From the NCBI RefSeq assembly GCF_000147335.1, contig NC_014504.1, forward strand, positions 1-43,617: 43,617 bases of DNA, in the 5' to 3' direction. Below, piece after piece: positions 40,049 to 43,617 of the stretch. The stretch is from Gloeothece verrucosa PCC 7822 (lineage in GTDB: Bacteria > Cyanobacteriota > Cyanobacteriia > Cyanobacteriales > Microcystaceae). Both the position numbers and the translations under genes were made by a program. Numbering within the stretch: the first letter of the stretch is position 1; each line of letters begins with the position of its first letter. The notes beneath the pieces were generated by a model. The model was given only the letters and a program-made list of their open reading frames with translations. It was not told the origin of the DNA and searched no databases.

Positions 40049-43000
40049 ATGGTCGCTACCGTAGGTCGATGCTATACCAATCCAAAAGACTACGCCCAGG
40101 AGAACTATTACTCAACGGGCGACGGATTGACCAACTCAGAATGGCTAGGGAAAGCCGCATCTGAACAAGGATTAAAGGGACAAATTCAAGAACAACATTT
40201 TCACAATGCCTACCAAGCATTAGACCCCAACGGCGACCCGTTACGAAGACAGCAGAACTACCGTAAACCGGTTCAACGACATAACCGCCCAGGAACGGAT
40301 GTCACCCTTTCCGCCCCCAAAAGCATCAGCGTCGCCGCCCTCGTTATGGGAGATAATCAAATACTGGAAGCCCACAAAGCTGCCGTCCGCGCCACAATGG
40401 AATATGTCGAAAAAAACTGCATTTTTTACCAAACCAAACAGAAGGGAAAAAAGCTACTTTTACAAAGCAAAACTGCCCAAATAGCCGTCTTCCACCACGA
40501 CGATAACAGGAACAAAGACCCTCAACTTCATAGCCACTGTGTTATCCTCAATCAAACCCTCTGCCCTGACGGAAAATGGAGAGCCGTAGCCAACGAACAA
40601 CTCTACACTCAAATCAAAACTATTGGTGCTTACTATGCCCATGAACTTGCTCGTCAACTGGAACAAATCGGCTGTAAAATTCAATGGACAGATGACCATA
40701 TTTTTGAACTGGCTGGAGTGGATAAAGAAAAACTCGACGCTATTTTCTCCACTCGTAGTAACCAAATTGAAGCTGAATTAGAAAAACTGGGACTAACCCG
40801 AAAAACCGCTACTGCTATCCAAAAACAAACCGTCTGTTTGAAGACTCGTAAAGAGAAAAAACATCACCATCAACCCGAAGACAGAGAACGACAATTACTT
40901 GAATGGAAGCAAAGAGCAACCCAAGCCGGTATAAAAATAAATAGAGAACACAGAACCCAACTAGAAAAAGCTTATAACCAACCCTCTCATCCAGGGAGTA
41001 TCCAAAAACTGCTCACCGAAGCTTGTAATATTCTTACAGAACGGCAAACTGCCTTTATTAGGCATGAATTACTCAAAGAATGCTTAAGACAAAGCCAGGG
41101 CAAATATGACCCAAATTTACTACTAGCCCACATTAATCAAAAAGAAGAACTTGTCCCGACTACTGACGGAAGATTAACCACAAAAAGCCAACTAAGTAGA
41201 GAACGAAACATTATTCAATGGGCCAATACGGGGAAAAATAGCCGTATTCCCCTAGCAAGCCAAGAGCAAGCACAAATCATTGCCCAACAGAGAGGTCTAA
41301 ATTCTGGACAAACCACTGCCCTCATCCACATAGTAACTAGCCCCGATGCAGTGGTATTAGTCCAAGGAAACGCCGGTGTCGGTAAAACCTATACGATGAA
41401 CGCTTTAAAGCAAACTTTATGTAATCAACCCATTCGAGGGTTAGCTCCCTCGGCTGCTGCTGCGGATGTCCTACAAACGGAAAGTGGTATTTCTTCTCAA
41501 ACTTTAGCAAGTTATCTACTGACAAAAAATGAACGACTCCCCCAAAATGAAATTCTTCTAGTAGATGAAGCCGGGATGCTCTCATCAGTACAGATGGAAC
41601 AGCTTCTAAATAAGGCCCAGGCTACTAATAGCCGGGTTATTTTAGTTGGGGATACTAAACAACTCTCTGCTGTTGAAGCCGGCGCACCCTTTAAACTCCT
41701 TCAAGAGCATTCTCTACCTACAGCCATTATTGACCAGAACCTTAGACAACGTGACCCCTCTCTCAAACAAGTGGTTGATTTGATGGCCACTCATGACAGA
41801 GATGAATCTAGTATCAATCAAGCTTACTCTTGTTTATACCATCAAGGGAAAGTTAAACAAATCGCGGCTGAAACAGAACGAGTTGAAGCGATCGCTTGCG
41901 ATTATCTCAGCCGCCCTACTGAAGTCAGAAATAAAACCCTAATTATAGCTGGAACTAATGCCGACAAACAAACCCTTACCACAGCAATTCGTCAGGGGTT
42001 AATGAATGAAGGAGTCTTAGAGAGTGAAAGTCGCCTTATTCAAACCCTCAAACGTAAAGACCTTGATAAATTTGCTATTACCAAGGCGCATCATTATCAA
42101 AGAGGGGATGTCATTAAATTTCAAATCGATAATGCTCAATTTAGCAGAGACTTTTACTACCGCGTCTCTGATGTGGACTCCATAACGAACACAGTAACCC
42201 TAATTGACTCTAATGGCATTGATTATACCCTTCCCCTAGACAAATACAAACAACGAGAAGTCTATCAAGTTCAACAATTAGAAATTCGCCCAGGTGAGCA
42301 GATGCGCTTTACTAAAAACATCTCTGTCCACGATTATAAACAGTTAAACGGGCAACGGTTCACCGTAGTTGGATTTACAGAAGATGGCCAGATTTCTCTT
42401 CTAACTAAAGGGAAAACCATTGCTGTATCTCCATCGAGCTTATTACATAGTGATTATCGCTATGTAGACACAGTACATAGCAGCCAAGGACAAACGGCTG
42501 ATTATTGTATTTACTGTGCTTCAGCCGCAAAAAGTCTTTCTATTGGACGAGAAAGTTTTTATGTTGCCGCTAGTCGAGCTAAACAGGAATTTGTCGTTTA
42601 TACAGCTAATGCTACTGATTTAGGGGTGACAGTACAGATTAGCCGAGCTAACGAGAATGCTTCAGATTTAGTTTCCCCTTCAAAAGATATGGAGCCAAAA
42701 TCTCCCCCTGCTGGTGAGCCTCTTGCCACACCATCAATAACTCATCTGAGTACATCTAAAGCTGACTCTACTGAAAAAGCCTCCTCTCTCTACCAACTAA
42801 GTCAACTGAGTGATGCCGAACTCGTCTCAGTAGCTCGTTCTGTGCAGCAATGGCTACAAAACAAGCCAACGGAACCTTCTTTAAATAAAGGGAAAGCTTT
42901 AAAGAGTGAAATTGAAGAATTACAACGTCATAAAACCAAGTTAAGCAAACAACTCGTAACCCAAAAACAGGAGTTGAATCAGTTAGGGCAACCTCGCTCT

Positions 43001-43543
43001 CTGTTCAATCCTTTTGGGGTCAGTGGTGAAATAATTGAGAACAAACAAGCTGAAATTCAGTTAACTTCATCACTACTACGTGATATTGAGTCTCAAAGAA
43101 AGAAAACGACAAATAGTTTTACTCAGTGGCAATCTGAGGCCAGAGCTTTTTTAGATTGGGAAGAAAACCCAAAAACCAAGAAAATCAAGCAATTAGCGGA
43201 AGAATTAGAATCACCTCTCATAAGAGAACGAATTGCTCGAATTACTGAAGAATATACCCTGTATGGAGCGGCTAAAACGATTCTTAATAAGGAAGGGAAA
43301 AGATTAGGAAATGGATTTTATTTTTTTGGTAATATTTACAGAATCCAGCAGCAAGAGACAACCTTGACAATCTTTCATAAGGACTATAATGAACCCTTGT
43401 TTGTCGCTACTGATAATAGGGCAAACGGAGGAATTATTGAAGTAAGTCAGTGTAATTTAACCGAAGAGGATAAGGAAAATATTCAGGGTGCGGCTAAATA
43501 TTTAGAAAAACAAAAAACCCAAAGTAAAGGTTTTAGTCGTTAA
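40049..43543 (+). CDS. MOBF conjugative relaxase-helicase (TrwC/TraI-like)
   Basis: A 1164-residue protein. N-terminal TrwC relaxase (about 1-300): tyrosines Tyr20/Tyr21 (ENYYSTGD), GTDVTLSAPKSISVAALV and the three-histidine metal site, His150 (VFHHDD) and His161/His163 (LHSHCVI), with the Hx10HxH spacing of MOBF. It is followed by an SF1 RecD-like helicase: GNAGVGKT (Lys446), LLVDEAGMLSS, VGDTKQLSAVEAG and VDTVHSSQGQTAD...VAASRAK. The C-terminal 270 residues contain a long coiled coil (about 950-1030). It would nick oriT, bind the 5' end and unwind the strand for transfer. No mating-pair genes are visible in this window, so they lie elsewhere or the plasmid is mobilisable. Confidence 0.93.
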   Translation: MVATVGRCYTNPKDYAQENYYSTGDGLTNSEWLGKAASEQGLKGQIQEQHFHNAYQALDPNGDPLRRQQNYRKPVQRHNRPGTDVTLSAPKSISVAALVMGDNQILEAHKAAVRATMEYVEKNCIFYQTKQKGKKLLLQSKTAQIAVFHHDDNRNKDPQLHSHCVILNQTLCPDGKWRAVANEQLYTQIKTIGAYYAHELARQLEQIGCKIQWTDDHIFELAGVDKEKLDAIFSTRSNQIEAELEKLGLTRKTATAIQKQTVCLKTRKEKKHHHQPEDRERQLLEWKQRATQAGIKINREHRTQLEKAYNQPSHPGSIQKLLTEACNILTERQTAFIRHELLKECLRQSQGKYDPNLLLAHINQKEELVPTTDGRLTTKSQLSRERNIIQWANTGKNSRIPLASQEQAQIIAQQRGLNSGQTTALIHIVTSPDAVVLVQGNAGVGKTYTMNALKQTLCNQPIRGLAPSAAAADVLQTESGISSQTLASYLLTKNERLPQNEILLVDEAGMLSSVQMEQLLNKAQATNSRVILVGDTKQLSAVEAGAPFKLLQEHSLPTAIIDQNLRQRDPSLKQVVDLMATHDRDESSINQAYSCLYHQGKVKQIAAETERVEAIACDYLSRPTEVRNKTLIIAGTNADKQTLTTAIRQGLMNEGVLESESRLIQTLKRKDLDKFAITKAHHYQRGDVIKFQIDNAQFSRDFYYRVSDVDSITNTVTLIDSNGIDYTLPLDKYKQREVYQVQQLEIRPGEQMRFTKNISVHDYKQLNGQRFTVVGFTEDGQISLLTKGKTIAVSPSSLLHSDYRYVDTVHSSQGQTADYCIYCASAAKSLSIGRESFYVAASRAKQEFVVYTANATDLGVTVQISRANENASDLVSPSKDMEPKSPPAGEPLATPSITHLSTSKADSTEKASSLYQLSQLSDAELVSVARSVQQWLQNKPTEPSLNKGKALKSEIEELQRHKTKLSKQLVTQKQELNQLGQPRSLFNPFGVSGEIIENKQAEIQLTSSLLRDIESQRKKTTNSFTQWQSEARAFLDWEENPKTKKIKQLAEELESPLIRERIARITEEYTLYGAAKTILNKEGKRLGNGFYFFGNIYRIQQQETTLTIFHKDYNEPLFVATDNRANGGIIEVSQCNLTEEDKENIQGAAKYLEKQKTQSKGFSR

Positions 43544-43617
43544 AAAAAAATTTCGATGAATGGAAAAGCCGTTATATGATGCAAGACTTTCAACTAAACT
43601 AGAGTCAGAGCAAATTT
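43544..43617 (+). other. Last 74 bases after the relaxase
   Basis: An A-rich run directly after the relaxase stop, then AT-rich sequence. I see no start of another gene within it. Confidence 0.5.

Overview
The window reads as a large plasmid (or plasmid-derived island) of a unicellular cyanobacterium. Support comes from HIP1 octamers (GCGATCGC at 12952, 19255 and 41888) and from cyanobacterial families: DUF1822 next to CHAT/WD40 proteins, Uma2 nucleases, the SNF2/SWIM pair and the small-protein/HNH pair. A parAB partition locus, a primase-helicase replication protein with embedded iterons, and a MOBF relaxase make a plasmid backbone the simplest reading. No rRNA, tRNA or clear CRISPR array was seen.

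Layout. 1-4840: a small gene, a gene split by a complete 3.75 kb transposon (428-4175: serine resolvase, DDE transposase, AAA+ ATPase, 41-bp perfect terminal inverted repeats, 6-bp duplicated target), and an HNH nuclease. 4874-12572 (minus): SWIM zinc-finger gene with an in-frame stop, an orphan ParD-like antitoxin, a SNF2 helicase, a 157-aa unknown and a DNA2/NAM7-type helicase. 12699-17052 (minus): parA-parB. parA is split inside its Walker A loop by a group II intron with its own reverse transcriptase, and parB carries three copies of a palindrome also found at 4831. 17260-25197 (plus): a STAND-type ATPase, frameshifted into a TPR/DUF1822 tail, followed by an 1847-aa protein joining a CHAT protease, a STAND NTPase, a membrane helix, 14 WD40 repeats with a PDZ domain inserted between repeats 2 and 3, and TPR-like repeats. 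This is the most unusual system in the window and looks like a sensor/protease conflict system.

25271-27715: tyrosine recombinase, DUF1778/GNAT toxin-antitoxin pair, small HTH protein. 27884-31870: replication protein (prim-pol plus helicase) whose 3' part carries helically spaced GTTACAT repeats that ignore the reading frame, a probable origin. 31909-37144: Rpn-type nuclease, a gene-free stretch of strong stem-loops, a tyrosine-recombinase pseudogene split by an IS200/IS605 tnpB element, two small unknown genes, a Uma2 protein and an orphan AbiEi-like antitoxin. 37206-38568: a second tnpB element with terminal hairpins and a probable omega RNA. 38571-39427: small ORF, antitoxin and PIN toxin. 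39528-43543: divergent small HTH protein and MOBF relaxase-helicase flanking a candidate oriT.

The replication, partition and transfer genes together would maintain and spread the replicon, and the toxin-antitoxin modules (DUF1778/GNAT, PIN, orphan ParD and AbiEi) would stabilise it. The helicase cluster and the CHAT/STAND operon are candidate defence cargo. Mobile-element load is high: at least four insertions, several in coding sequence.
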